Under the pieces are notes generated by a model, which saw only the letters and a program-made list of their open reading frames with translations, was not told the origin of the DNA and made no database searches. From Membranipora membranacea (Eukaryota > Bryozoa > Gymnolaemata > Cheilostomatida > Membraniporidae), in assembly GCA_914767715.1 (NCBI GenBank), contig OU612067.1, forward strand, positions 31,534,162 to 31,598,161: DNA of 64,000 nucleotides. Direction: 5' to 3'. Below, piece after piece: positions 23,423-36,017 of the stretch. The number at the start of each line of letters is the position of its first letter. Positions within the stretch are counted from its first letter, which is position 1. The position numbers were made by a program, and so were the translations under genes.

Positions 23423-26400
23423 ATGGCACAAAATGCAGGCTTTAGAAAAGTTCCAACAACAGATGAGTCCGAAGCAAACGATGAACAAGTAAGTGAGAGA
23501 TCCTATCTCTAGTATTATACAGTAGGTAAGTATCTAGTATCATACAGTAGGTAAGTCTCTAGTATTATACAGTAGGTAAGTCTCTAGTATTATACAGTAG
23601 GTAAGTCTCTAGTATTATACAGTAGGTAAGTCTCTAGTATTATACAGTAGGTAAGTCTCTAGTATTATACAGTAGGTAAGTCTCTAGTATTATACAGTAG
23701 GTAAGTCTCTAGTATCATACGGTAGGTAAGTCTCTAGTATTATACAGTAGGTAAGTATCTAGTATTATACAGTTAGGTAAGTATCTAGTATCATACAGTA
23801 GGTAAGTCTCTAGTATTATACAGTAGGTAAGTCTCTAGTATCAACAGTAGGTAAGTCTCTAGTATTATACAGTAGGTAAGTCTCTAGTATTATACAGTAG
23901 GTAAGTCTCTAGTATTATACAGTAGGTAAGTCTCTAGTATTACGCAGTAGGTAAACCTGTATTATGGGGATGGTGAGATGGTCGATGGCTTTGCTGATTG
24001 CCATTCACTTTAAGTTCAATTACCTCTGTGGGAATTTTTCAGTTTGATTTTTCCAGCCCTCGGCATTCTCGGATGTTTATACTTCCAGAATCCAGACTTC
24101 CAGTAGATAAACGGGTATCATACAATTGGTACCCTTTGGGTAAGAAGGCAAACGAAACCTCGTTTGGGCCAGAGCACAGCCTGCTTGAGCAATCAAAGTC
24201 AAAATGTGCCTTAGAATTCTTATCTCTGAGTGTCCTGGCTTTTAGTGTGGTGGTTGATATGTAGCAAGTTATTTCATCTCAAACCTGGCTGTTGAATTGC
24301 GGTCCGAGGGAAAGGGAAATTCAGAGAGACTGTTCCAAAAGAGAGCAGTTTCTATTTTCATCACTTTTGTAAAAAAATATATAAATATACCTCAGGGATT
24401 TTCATACTGTGGGGGCTGTTGCCTCAGGGCCTCTAATAAGTGAGAGCCATTGAATTCCATATCTGGAATAGCATCATTAGCTTTCATTTGCAAAACAAAG
24501 GGCTTGCAAAAATAGCCAGTCCCTAGTAGCAATCTAGAAATGCCCTAATCATCGACACTGTAGGGGTATGATTATTGTTTGCAATTTTGTAAACAAGACA
24601 CTTTCTCAGGCTAATTATTCATGCTACTAGGGACAGCCAATCAGATAACAGTCAGATGGGTCCCTGTGTTTAGTGTCCTAACCGTAAAACGCTATGATAC
24701 TATTTCCATTCTAAGAGAAGAATCTAATTCAGTGGTGAGAGCGCTTTGAAGGCTTGAATTTGCTACAACACATTTCAGTTTGAGTGTCAATAATCTTTTC
24801 CAATATGTCCGATAGTCCCAATATGACTTGAAATGCATATTGATAGAAGATTATGGATAGTTCAATAGGGTAGAGTCTAATGTATTACTGGCGCTGTACA
24901 TAACAACTTTTATTTCTTACACCTTGTGAGACCTAATTCTCAGACAAGATAAAAAATATAATGTAACTTTATTGTTCCGCTTGCGGTGGTCTTGGAGGGT
25001 CTAAGTTTGCTGATCCTCCAGTTTATTAGCTCAGGGGGGGTTATCATTTCACCTTTATGGATTGTCTAGCTAAATAGATCATATCACTAATAATATAATG
25101 ACCTAATATTTTATGTCCTATTCATCAGAGAAAGCCACTTACCTTGTGTAAATTAACCCTACCCGTAGAACTTAATAATCGTATTTTGAGTTGCATGAAT
25201 GTGAAACAGTACTCGGACAATCCCTTGATTCTTCTGGAATTTGATATGCTGGTCAACAAAATATGTAGGGCGTCTTTAGTCCTGACTGACAGCACAATAT
25301 AACCACGTTATAACATTAAACGCTGCTATAGTTGAAATGGAAGTCAAGTTATGTCTCTATCTCTGAATTTGTCAGAGAGAAAGGCATCGACATCGTTATG
25401 GTGCAGGTAAACTTTATTCCAGTTATTGAGAATAATTCAGAGTAAACTACATTGTAAGGCTGATCAGCGAGCTTCTCTTCCTTCTGCGAACCGATGTTTC
25501 AGAATCATTGCTTAGCTTACATGCCATAATACTGTTTGGTTTCTATTATTCCGGTGGCTCTCTCTGGTATGGGGTATTCTACAGCATTCCATGACCAAAC
25601 TGTTATGTTTTTTTAGGGTGCCAGAGTGTTTTCAAAATTTCAAAACTTAAAAGTGACTGATATTTCCCATGTCTTTTTCAGGAGAATGGCCTACAGGGAA
25701 GGAAAGCTGATGGCATTGGATTAGAGAATGCTTCTAGCCTCAGCTCTGCTGATTCTGACCCAGTTTATGAGAGGGAGACGTGGTCTAACAGTGCCGAGTT
25801 TATTCTCAGCTGTGTGGGCTTTGCTGTTGGGCTAGGAAATGTTTGGAGATTCCCGTATCTATGTTATCGGAATGGAGGAGGTAAGTTCTCAGTCTCCAAA
25901 ACATTCATGTGGCCATCACCCCCCCCCCCCAGACCAAAGACCAAAGACAAAATTGATTCTAAGCCTATCAAAATTTAACTTGCTCCCTGCTTAAGTGTTT
26001 GCCATGTTTTGGCCCACCTACAAAGGCCAATTCAATTTTCCGTCCCAACAAATCCAACTAGTATCTAGGTTATGATGTACAATTGGCAAACTATGCAAAT
26101 GCCATCAATTTTACATATTTATCGCCCAAATGGAGTAATTGAAAAATAAGCCTATAGGCAGTTTTTATCTTAATTAACTGCTGAAGGCCATGTACCCCAG
26201 GCTATAGAAGCAGACGTTTGATACTGCTGCTCTATAGGATTTCAGAGTGAGATCACTGATTTATCGGTGACGAGGCCGTCCGCATGTGCAGAGTCAGGTA
26301 CATCCACCTGTGCTGCCGCCGTGTTTTTGATAAATATTACATAATGCACTATTATACGAATCATGGTCAATCAGTGCGGACTTTGATTTTAGACTGAAGT

Positions 26401-29400
26401 CAATTAGCTAAACTGCTGATGACGCTAAAGCAACTACTTTTATTATGATCATAATTTGTGACTTATTATCCATTAAATGCTTTGTAGACTTAATCCTTTT
26501 TATGCCAGTCTAAGACTCAATCAGGTTCAATAAAACATGATGATGACGCAACAAGTCAGTGTTTCAGAATTCCTTGGAATGAGGATTAAATTGAGGCATG
26601 TGGCAGTTCGCTTGTATCACGCTTGGCATTAAAGTTACCTTGCAAACAGAGGACTAGTATACCTTTGCTGATGCAAGTTTCCAAATACCGTCCCTTCGTA
26701 TTTTATAAATTCACTAACATGTATCATAAAGCATACCATTTACCGGTAATTGACTTAATGAACCAGGGATATTTTTCAATCAAAGACGGACTCTGCCATG
26801 CCATGGCTAATCAATGGATCATCCAGCAGATTGACGGAGTGCCCTAGTAAAAACTCAAGTCGAACTGGCCAGTTTCACAGTCTACTCGCCGGGGGGCTGC
26901 CGGGCGAGGGGCAAATGTCTGGGGGGCTCAGACTAAGTCTGCTCATATATCAGAAATTGATGGAAATGTACTTTACTACAATACCTTCCAAATATCATAT
27001 ACTCTATTCCACAGGTGTGTTTTTGATACCGTACCTGATATTTCTGATCATCGGTGGCATGCCGTTGTTCTTTCTGGAGATATCAGTCGGACAGTTCATG
27101 AGAATAGCAGGAATACAAGTATGGAACATCGCTCCGGTCATGAAAGGTGAGTACTCGCTATCACCCTGCTTTCTGTCGCTGCCACACAGCAAGGCTGGCG
27201 CTTTCTCTCATCAAGGGCTTGCAGCTCACAAGACACTATGACATGTGAAAGATATTCAGCAGTTATTCTAGCATATCGTTGGATGTGAGTTAATTTGTTG
27301 ACCGTTTTGTGATTTTACCCCCTATTGGACAGTGAATTCACATTCTTAGTTGCCACGAAAAATCGTTGATTGTTTTATTAACTGCTTCATGCACGAAAAA
27401 ACATTGATTGCTTCATGAATTGATCGGTGGTTAATAAAGTTCATAATATTACATGGACTGTGCAAAGGGATTTACCAAGATCAGATTTTATCCTATTTGC
27501 CTGCATTCCAATTAATCCCCTTCCACTACAGCTGGACCAATGGATCGGAAGCAACTCCAAGTGTAGGCAAATTCGATCAAACCTTAGTAAGAACAAGTTA
27601 TCTTTGTTCACACTCATCTCATATATGTAAGATAGACCTTAGTTACGGGATGCCAGAGTCCCCGAAATTATTGTTTAGAATATTGAGGCAAAAACGGCAA
27701 CCCTAAATCAAATTTCTACCAAATATGGAATAAAAGTAAAAGCGGCCAGCTTTGTTGTAGGTTAGCGACAGACAGTTAAAATCACATAAAACCACTGGGG
27801 ACTTTCTTAGATCCTTCATATACAAAACTACTTTAGAGTTTGACTGCAGCATGAAAATATTTACTATGCAGGTTGTCGGTATGTTGCTCTTAAACTTGGC
27901 CTTACATATCCTTACATTATAAAGAAACAACTTCCATAGCATGTTTATTTAATCAAAAGACTTCTGACCTTGAATTTCCTTTTCTTGATGACAACTCATA
28001 ATCATTATATTTTTATACAGGTATTGGATTTGCCACGACTGTCATTCTATTTCTGATGAATAGTTACTATATCATCATCCTGGCCTGGGATGGTTTCTAC
28101 TTAGCTGACACTCTGGCTAGTATCGGTGGTCCTCTACCGTGGGCCACATGTGCTAACCACTGGAACACGCCACAGTAAGTAGTCATGCAATATATAAATG
28201 TGAAGCCTCTCAGATCTCAATACATTATACCGAAAGTTAGGGCCAATAGATTTTTAAATAGATTTATAACGGTTAGAATTAAGATTTTAAACAACAGAGA
28301 CATTTCTACACCATCGTGTCATCGACTACACCACCAAATAAATCAATGATATCACTTCTCTGCCTCTTGACTGAGCTCTCAGACTCACTGCAGATTGGCT
28401 GATCAAGTTTATCGGGAAACTAATATTTTTTCTTCATGTTCCACAGCTGCAAAACAGATTGGTTTACAGAGACATGTGTGAATGTGAGTACTGCAGTGAT
28501 GAACAGCAGCACTGTGAATACAGGAAATATAACAGAGGTCAGCTCAAACTACACTGAGATATGTGAGCTCGTCAGTAACAAGGGATCGGACAGCGTCACA
28601 GAATACTGGAAGTAAGAGAACTTTTAAAATTTAACAAGTCGCATGATTGGTCACTATTTTCTCCTGCCTTTCTATTAGTGTGATTTTTGGTACTTTCGAC
28701 AGGTGCCTATGTTCAGGAGCACCTAAGGTTTTTCTTTTTGATTCAAATATTAAAATCTTAGAAGAGCATACAACTCCTTGTCTTGCTCATTTAAGTTATT
28801 GTTGTACTTCTGATGTAATGTTGTTACGACTCGTTTGTGTTTATTTAGGCAAGATCAAACAAATTGAAACACATATCATATAACAAGTAAATATGTCACT
28901 GTCTCTACATACCTCAGAGGTATTATTATGAACTTTTATTAACCACCGATCAATGCATGAAGATCCAATGTTTATTCTCATGCTGCTGTTGCTCTTGATT
29001 CCTGCTGTGATTGGCTATAAACAACAGCAGAAATTGGCAAACTGCTCTTACTTTATTATATCATTTTTAGCCGTCGAATCCTACAGAAATCTGAAGGAAT
29101 AGAGGAGGTCGGTACGGTGGTATGGCAGCTTGCAGTCTCCCTTCTTATAGTGTGGATTCTCTGCTATTTCTGTATCTGGAGAGGAGTGAAATGGACTGGA
29201 AAGGTAGTTACAAATGATGAAGCATCCTAAAATCGAACAATGTCCCATAATGCAAAGCTTTAGGACTACTTTGGGATGAGGTCTGATTGTTCTTGAAATG
29301 CAGGCTAATGACTTAAGCAGGAATAAAAATAGATCAAAATAGGTGATGACGTTTGGATAGTTCCAATTAATGACATATTGGTAACCTTTCAAAGGTCTTA

Positions 29401-32400
29401 GTTCTCAGATGCGAGTTCGAGGTATAGTTCTCATACAATTTGATGCCAGATAACTCCGACAAAACAAGCTTCCCTAGTCTGAGAATTAGACTCAGACTGA
29501 GAGTGGAATTCACTTTGATGAGCTCTCAATGTGGTGATCATAATGTTGTATACCTGTGAGAGCTGTTTTGTAGGTTGTCTATTTCACAGCTACATTTCCG
29601 TATGTGGTGATCACCATCCTGCTGATTAGAGGGCTGACACTAGATGGCGCTGTTGATGGTATTATCTTTTATCTCAAACCAGACTTCACCAAACTTTCTG
29701 ATATAAATGTAAGTAACCTCACGAATCTCCATCTAGGCTGCCCTGAGCAATCGAGCTGTGGCATGATCATAGTAGTGGTTCTCCCCTATGGTTAGGGGAA
29801 TACTACTACTAACTCAATCAAAGAATTAGGGTGCATTTCCTGTCACTCAGCATTCAAGGAGCAAGTTGATTCAGAAACCTTCCCACAATGAATCAGTGCC
29901 ATCATAAAACAGTTGCCTGTTCTCAAAGCTTTTGAAACTTTTAATGGCAGCTTGTATAAACATATGATCTAACCAGTTCTTGCGTTCTTGCCTTCATTAA
30001 TCACTGGTGGGCGGCAGACGCTCATTGATCGTGATATGCGTCTAGGCTCCACAGCAGCGATACTAGTAATATATATGGTACAGTCATGTTACGCAGAACG
30101 TATAGTGTTACAAGAGTTAGTGAGCGGTGATTTGCAGTTTGTAACGAGCTGACTACCACGACTTACTAAGGGCAAAGCAAGATTAATCGGGGGAGCTGTT
30201 ATCAAGGTTTGGTTCGGGCAACCAGAACCTTTGAGTTGTTATGTTGTTAGACGATAAGCAAGACTGTTAGTAATGACAAACATGAACTCAGTAGATTGTA
30301 GTTAAATTTACAGTTAAGTGTGTTTGCGCCAACGCATCAGTTCATTTCAATTCCACCGCAACTATGTGTGTACAAATGGGATCAAAGTGATTGGATCATT
30401 GAAGATGATATAACACCCTGTTGCAGGCTTAAGTTTAGACAAAATATGACCCTACTTTGAATTGATCTAGTTGTGGCTTATTTCAGGTATGGGTCGACGC
30501 TGGGACTCAGATCTTCTTCTCGTATGCAGTGGCTCTCGGCGCACTGACAGCACTCGGAAGTTACAACAAATTCAACAACAACTGCCACAAACAGGTTTGT
30601 AAGCTTACTAACGATAGCTTGTAATTACCATTATTTATTGGTCGTCTCCTCGTTGAAAAATAGCAGATAACTCTCTATTATTAGCAACAACATAAGGAAG
30701 TGATTTAGTTGGATTATATTTATTATGAATAAACAGTACAAAATACGTTATTATACTGTAGAATTCTTAGCCGATATTCATTCAGACTTCAGCCCCTCCG
30801 AGATTATGTATCTTACATAACTCCACACATGCAGGAAGATCAGCCTTGCAAATGGCATCATCGTCAGCGCATTTAAACTCAATGTACAATTCACACCGTG
30901 GTTGGCAATGAGCTTCTCCTGGTGCCTGAAAAATAGGCATTATTTAAACCAAATGCTCATATTATTATGAAAGTGTAAATGTGAAAGATTTGCCAAATAT
31001 TTGGCTAGGCTAACCAAATATTACGCGTCAGTATTTATATGGGTATCAGAGTTTCAGGTCAACGAGTCAGGGTTTTCTTTTGCTTGTCCAGAGTCACTCT
31101 GAAATTTAAATTTAATGAAATTCGCCTCCAACATCTTTTAAAACAAACAACTCACCAGAACTTCAGTGTTTGTAACAGAGACATTCAGAAGAACCAGAGC
31201 GGTAAGAGTGACTGCAATGAAGACCTTCATATTTATATTGTTCTGTGTCTGTATTGTTTAAATTTAACATGAAATTTATATATTCAAACAGTCACATTTA
31301 TACATTATGAAGCGCAATGACGTCATGACTGATTTGATCCGAGTCACAACTTTTCTTCCTAAAGAGAAGAATTTGGTTTGTAACTTCAGCATCTGGTAGA
31401 ATACATCCTCATGATAATACTGTTGTCAAAGTTGTTGTGTCCAATTTACGCAAATAAGGATGTGACGGATAAATTGTCTGATAAAATTTTGAAATCATGA
31501 ATAACTATTTCATGGACAACCACATGACCAAGTATTCGGGGACTCTTGTGAACAAAGCCGAACACTTATGTTGTTTATGGACGCAACATCTGGTTAGGAG
31601 CGCAATTTTGCTTAGATGGTCCATCAGCCGTCCAGGATGATATTGTCTGGCAAATAAAATAGTGAATATATGGTACAGAGATATAGAATACTAAACCAAA
31701 TCCCAAAATTATATTGGCCAATATTAACTGATCCTCATCTTTCCTGTGCCAAAAGTATTCACCTTGTTGACAAGAGGTGGATCCATCCATGTGCCAAGTT
31801 TAGCCAGTACTTAAGTCTGCTGTCCGCCTACCAATCCCTGAGGCCGCACAGAACATGCCAGGTATCCTGACAAAAAACTTGGAGTCTGAGTCTAACCTTC
31901 TTATCAGGCAAATTATGATCATCTATTAGATTAGGTCAATTAGTGTCTCATGTAAACTCCTTCATTTCAATTCAAGTTTTAAAAAGATTAAAAGGGTCAA
32001 AATAATATCATTTCACGGAACAGTGTCTCTCTGTTTTCAGGTGTTGATCATAGCAGTTATCAACAGTGCTACCAGTCTGTATGCAGGGTTTGCGATATTC
32101 TCTGTCTTAGGATACATGGCTCATGAACAAGGCGTCTCCATCTCTAACGTCACTGACAAAGGTATGACGCGAGTGGTGCATAGCTTGGTCTGCTCCACAC
32201 AAGCAATATTTTTACAAAATGACTTATCGGTATTTTCAATTTGGTTAGTCCATAATACTTTAGATCAAGTTTAATCCAATTGCCTGCATTCCAGTTGCTC
32301 TCTTCTATTGGTCATGCCTTTTCCTGCGGTGTGACCAATGGTAGGGGTGCAACCTGGAATGCAGGTGACTGGACCAAACGAATTATACTTCATCTGCTAC

Positions 32401-35181
32401 AGTTCCCTCTGTCAGGCAAATCTGACAAATTCAGCGAATATTTTACCGAATCAACCATAGTATGAAATGTATTGCTTTGTTTGCCTTGAGAAAGGTGCAA
32501 CTATGGAATACCGTTTTAGATTTGCCAATTATAGCATTACATTACCAAAAGAAATTGCCACAACTCACCAACATATTGCTAGGTTCCAATATCCTCGTCC
32601 AAATCCAGCGCAGCAAAAACCCCAACTTCCAAACCAAAAATTAAATTCCCCTTAATCATAACTTCCAACTTCCAGACGCAAACGTCCATCTCTTATCTCA
32701 AACCGATCCATTCAAATAGTCTTATCCACTTTTTTTTCAGGTCCTGGACTAGCTTTCATCGCTTATCCTAAAGCTACAGCTACCATGCCAGTAGCTCAGC
32801 ATCTGTGGGCTGTTCTCTTCTTCCTGATGATAATCTTTGTGGGGCTCGATAGTCAGGTATAGTGCTACATAGTGCTATATTTGGAGGATCGGGAAGATTT
32901 TTCTTTACGCATATAACAAAATATGTACCCAAAAATGCATTGAAAACAAACATATTTAATTGTTCATTGTCCAGATTCAGAGAAAAACTTCATCGACAAT
33001 ATAACATTTGTATTTTACATAATACAGTGGAAATCTTCAAGCTACAGCAACCTCAACAAACAAATGACAACAAAAGTCATCCAAACTTCTAGCTCTATTA
33101 AACAAAATTAGTTTTTGGTCGAGTTTGCTATATTATTAACATGGAATATAAATATTTTACCGTGCCAATCATTTTATTGCAATATTTATGGCTTAGAATG
33201 TAATTGTTACGCATTGTTCATTTACAGTTTTCTTACTACCATCATGAAATGGAAAATTCGATATAACTCACAGATAAAATTCAGCCCAAAATTGATTTAC
33301 TTTTTCAGCAGTTGAAGTTGCCTCTCCTTGACTGTGTAATCGCAAATCAAAATAGGGCAGAATAAAATATAAAACCATTTTGTCTGCACTCTCAATCACT
33401 TCTCTCACTATACTCTGTTTTTTTTTTCAGTTTGTCGGTGTTGAATCTTTCATCACCACCCTAGTAGACTACTTCCCACAGTACTTGAGAAGACCGTATA
33501 GAAGGGAGATATTCGCTGCTGTATACTGCTTTATCAGCTTTCTTATTGGACTGTCCATGGTAACAAATGTAGGTATTTTGTACAACCTTATGAATAAGTT
33601 GATGCATATTGGGTTTGTCAAATAAATATGTACAGCTTTATGTCGTCGAGAACTATTTGATCATAACCAAAACCCTGTGTATCCAGCATGATTTGTGTGA
33701 ATTAGTTACCTGACTATGATCTTAAATTTTCTCGACCATGTTTGACAGATATGAAGATATGCATAGTTCTTTTATATATTTACAGGGCGGGATATATGTG
33801 TTTGAGCTGTTTAATTACTACAGTGCGAGTGGACTGTCACTTCTATGGGTCAGCTTCTTTGAATGTGCTGCCGTCGCATGGATATATGGTATGTAATTTC
33901 CATAACCGGCCTATAATGTGCATTGGGGATATCTTTTAAACCATGTAGATATCATGTTCGATAAATTTAGTGCAATACAATTATTCATAGGTTTCCTTCA
34001 TTCAGTTGGGAAGATCTCGCCATTCTACATGATGGATCCAATATTTGGCTGGGATGAGGTGCAATTAGATCACTACTACTCCATTAACTGACTGAGAGTG
34101 CCTCTAAGCCTTAGCCATACTTAATAAGTTTACATGTTATTCCAGGCGCTGGCAGGTTCTACGACAATCTAGAGATGATGTTAGGATTCAGAATACTACC
34201 GTGGTTCAGGATCTGCTGGGTGGCTCTCTCACCTCTATCATCTGGGGTAAGTTATACTACCCAATCTGTGTCATACGTTACAGGCATCAGTGCTCAAGCC
34301 TTACTGTTAGGGGTGGAGATTACGGCACATTGCCGGTTAGTAGTGTTGGGCAGCCACGCTGACACCAATCATTGACAAGCCAATAAGTTGGTGTAATTAT
34401 GGGAACCTTTTTTATTCATTGGCCAAATTTACCTGCTCACTTTATGCAATGAGTCCGAATTATTTTTTGGTTGATGCAACTAAAATCGAAGCTAGATTTG
34501 ATCTTTCTTTAAGCTGCATAAACAATTGTGGTAGCAAACACAAAGTACTAAGGTGAAACAATAAGTATCTTTCCATTTCCAGGCGTTGTTTATAGCTATG
34601 TGGGTACAGTATGAGCCTATGAAGTATGGGGCGACCTACACGTACCCACCCTGGGCTCAGGCGGTGGGGTTGATGATGGCATTCTCCTCGATGCTTTGTA
34701 TACCAGGCTATGCTATCTACGCTATGATAAGAGCACAGGGAACACTCCGACAGGTGAGCAAACCATGACAACCTCGTACCAATTCTATATTTGTGAAGAG
34801 GCCATGTTAGAAATGTGAAAAAGTGTGGTATCATTCTAGCAGCTACCGATGCCAATTAACTAGATGTAAAATAATGTTCCAGAACTGTCTCCAGAAAAAA
34901 ACTCATGAAATCCCATTTTCGTTTTACCCTGCCTAAATCGCAAAATCAAATTTTCAGTAATATTTGATACTACTTGCAATAATGTCATACTGATAGTTTC
35001 CTTACATATATTTCTCATTCAGCGTTGGAGATATGTTACTACACCAGTGTTAGGGAGTATGCAGCAGCAAACTCACTTGTCGGAATCAGCTACAGGAAGT
35101 GACCTCATCAAAGTGACACCTTCATCATCTAGCTCAGACGATTTGGAGATGCACAAGGTTAAACTCTCAACACTCGCCTAA
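23423..35181 (+). CDS. SLC6 Na+/Cl- neurotransmitter symporter, creatine/GABA/taurine type, 15 exons
   Basis: Plasma-membrane sodium- and chloride-coupled transporter. Exons: 23423-23488, 25682-25880, 27015-27146, 28021-28174, 28447-28611, 29071-29203, 29574-29708, 30487-30594, 32041-32161, 32741-32856, 33431-33568, 33786-33888, 34146-34246, 34583-34753, 35023-35181. All phases agree, giving 2001 nt and 666 aa, with twelve membrane segments expected. TM1 (about residues 62-84) has [19 protein letters not shown], with glycine where amine transporters have aspartate. LPWATC and a C-x8-C loop with several N-x-S/T sites form extracellular loop 2. TM6 has [12 protein letters not shown] and [13 protein letters not shown]8 has [12 protein letters not shown]; then YYSASG. 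The overall pattern is nearest the creatine (SLC6A8), taurine and GABA/betaine carriers. The substrate cannot be fixed. An acceptor at 23399 shows at least one 5' untranslated exon. A splice-donor-like minisatellite fills the start of the first coding intron. Confidence 0.96.
23506..23953 (+). repeat. 25-bp minisatellite, about 17-18 units, each with a splice-donor-like word
   Basis: The repeat unit is close to GTAAGTCTCTAGTATTATAC followed by AGTAG. Seventeen near-identical units plus an end-degenerate one follow directly after the donor of the first SLC6 coding exon (GAACAA|GTAAGT at 23489). Variants are few (TATCT for CTCT, CATAC for TATAC, single indels), so the array is young or homogenised. 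Every full unit contains AG|GTAAG, the consensus 5' splice site, preceded by a TATACAG that resembles a short acceptor. Confidence 0.95.
27498..27572. repeat. Diverged short MITE copy in an SLC6 intron
   Basis: It begins TTGCCTGCATTCCAATTAAT and its far end reads on the complement TTGCCTACACTTGGAGTTGC, with a GGACCAATGG core. The copy at 32280-32371 has the same outer word and the same CCAAT core, so both belong to one family. Confidence 0.45.
30719..30724 (-). terminator. Poly(A) signal of the nested cysteine-rich peptide gene
   Basis: TTTATT on the plus strand gives AATAAA on the minus strand, 58 nt beyond the stop codon at 30782-30784. The spacing is typical. Confidence 0.6.
30782..31230 (-). 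CDS. Small secreted six-cysteine peptide, two exons, nested antisense in an SLC6 intron
   Basis: Exon 1 is 31230-31156 (25 codons), with donor CTG|GTGAGT. Exon 2 is 30925-30782 (47 codons plus stop), with acceptor TTTTTCAG. Both are phase 0, giving 72 aa. Residues 1-20 or so ([19 protein letters not shown]) are a clear secretory signal peptide. The mature part has exactly six cysteines spaced C-x3-C-x7-C-x6-C-x6-C-x3-C, with CQPRC near the start and CVELC near the end. The two C-x3-C pairs flanking two central cysteines suggest a disulfide-linked helical hairpin. A TATA-like box lies 45-52 nt upstream of the start codon, and an AATAAA lies 58 nt after the stop. The gene is wholly inside SLC6 intron 8 (30595-32040), on the opposite strand. 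I do not recognise the family. It might be a hormone, host-defence or venom-like peptide; the function is unknown. Confidence 0.75.
31275..31282 (-). promoter_or_regulatory. TATA-like box of the nested peptide gene
   Basis: On the minus strand the sequence reads TATATAAA, with its 3' end 45 nt upstream of the start codon. With the usual 25-30 nt spacing, transcription would begin close to 31245, leaving a very short leader. Confidence 0.5.
32280..32371. mobile_element. Short foldback MITE in an SLC6 intron
   Basis: Inverted ends TTGCCTGCATTCCAGTTGC and, on the complement at the other end, TCACCTGCATTCCAGGTTGC bound an inner pair ATTGGTCA/TGACCAAT. At about 92 bp it has no coding capacity. 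Confidence 0.7.
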
Positions 35182-35647
35182 TAAAAACTTAACTTAGCAT
35201 ATATCAGCATAATATTATATCATATGGAGAGTGCATCTCTTTTCTAGCATTTGTAGTTACTCTGCAGGCTAGAAGTGGATCTAACTTGATTAAATACAAT
35301 GGTGTTATTATAGATTATTCTAACCAATGTCTAAATAAGAATGCCTGAACAGTCTCGCTTACCTATTAACTATTTCATTTGCATCGAGCCAGGATCAGTC
35401 CTGTGAGAGAAATAAGATTACTTCTTTACTTAGTTGGCTATAGAGCAGTGCAGTTTATATATACATATGTTTTGTACTATTTTATGGTCTATTATTTTCT
35501 ATGATGTTTAGAGACAAAGATATTGGCTAGCATGAAGGTTGTATGAAGTGACGTAACACACTGTTGATCAGTAAATCTGTAATGATACTGGTTGTCATTT
35601 AGAGATACCAAGACAGAACTGTGACCCATTTTACTCACAAAATTGTA

Positions 35648-35653
35648 TTTATT
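35648..35653 (-). terminator. Candidate poly(A) signal of MRPS18B
   Basis: TTTATT on the plus strand reads AATAAA on the minus strand, about 365 nt past the MRPS18B stop. Use of this site would make the transcript overlap the 3' end of the SLC6 transcript. Confidence 0.35.
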
Positions 35654-35712
35654 ATTATCATTCACTAAACAAAAAAAAATTGTAATGTTTGTGCATATAA
35701 CAATTTGTGCGT

Positions 35713-35718
35713 AATAAA
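35713..35718 (+). terminator. Poly(A) signal of the SLC6 gene
   Basis: This AATAAA lies about 530 nt after the SLC6 stop; a second lies at 35776-35781. The best minus-strand signal for MRPS18B (TTTATT at 35648-35653) lies to the left of this one, so the two convergent 3' UTRs probably overlap. Confidence 0.5.
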
Positions 35719-36017
35719 GTTCCAGTGTTGTGTGTTCAAAATAATCTACACAAATGCATCACCTTGATTCTGGTGAATAAAGCAAGACAAACACGCAGCA
35801 AATCCACAAAAGCAGGTGAAACTCATAATCCTTGGTAGTAGAATGACCCTTCAAAAAACAATGTTTTATCTTGTATAAAATAGCAGTGTGTGACGTCATA
35901 ACTTCTCCAATACAACTGCTCCTCCTATTAGTGCTTCCTCTGAAAAAAACTGTTTCCTAAATCCTTGAGAGAATCTATCACTCACAGTTGAATGGTAAAA
36001 GTCTATATTTTTTGTAA

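Noticed and set aside
26623-27241. Open frames before and through SLC6 exon 3
   Set aside because: Only 27015-27146 matches the transporter with good splice sites; the upstream extensions are intron read-through.
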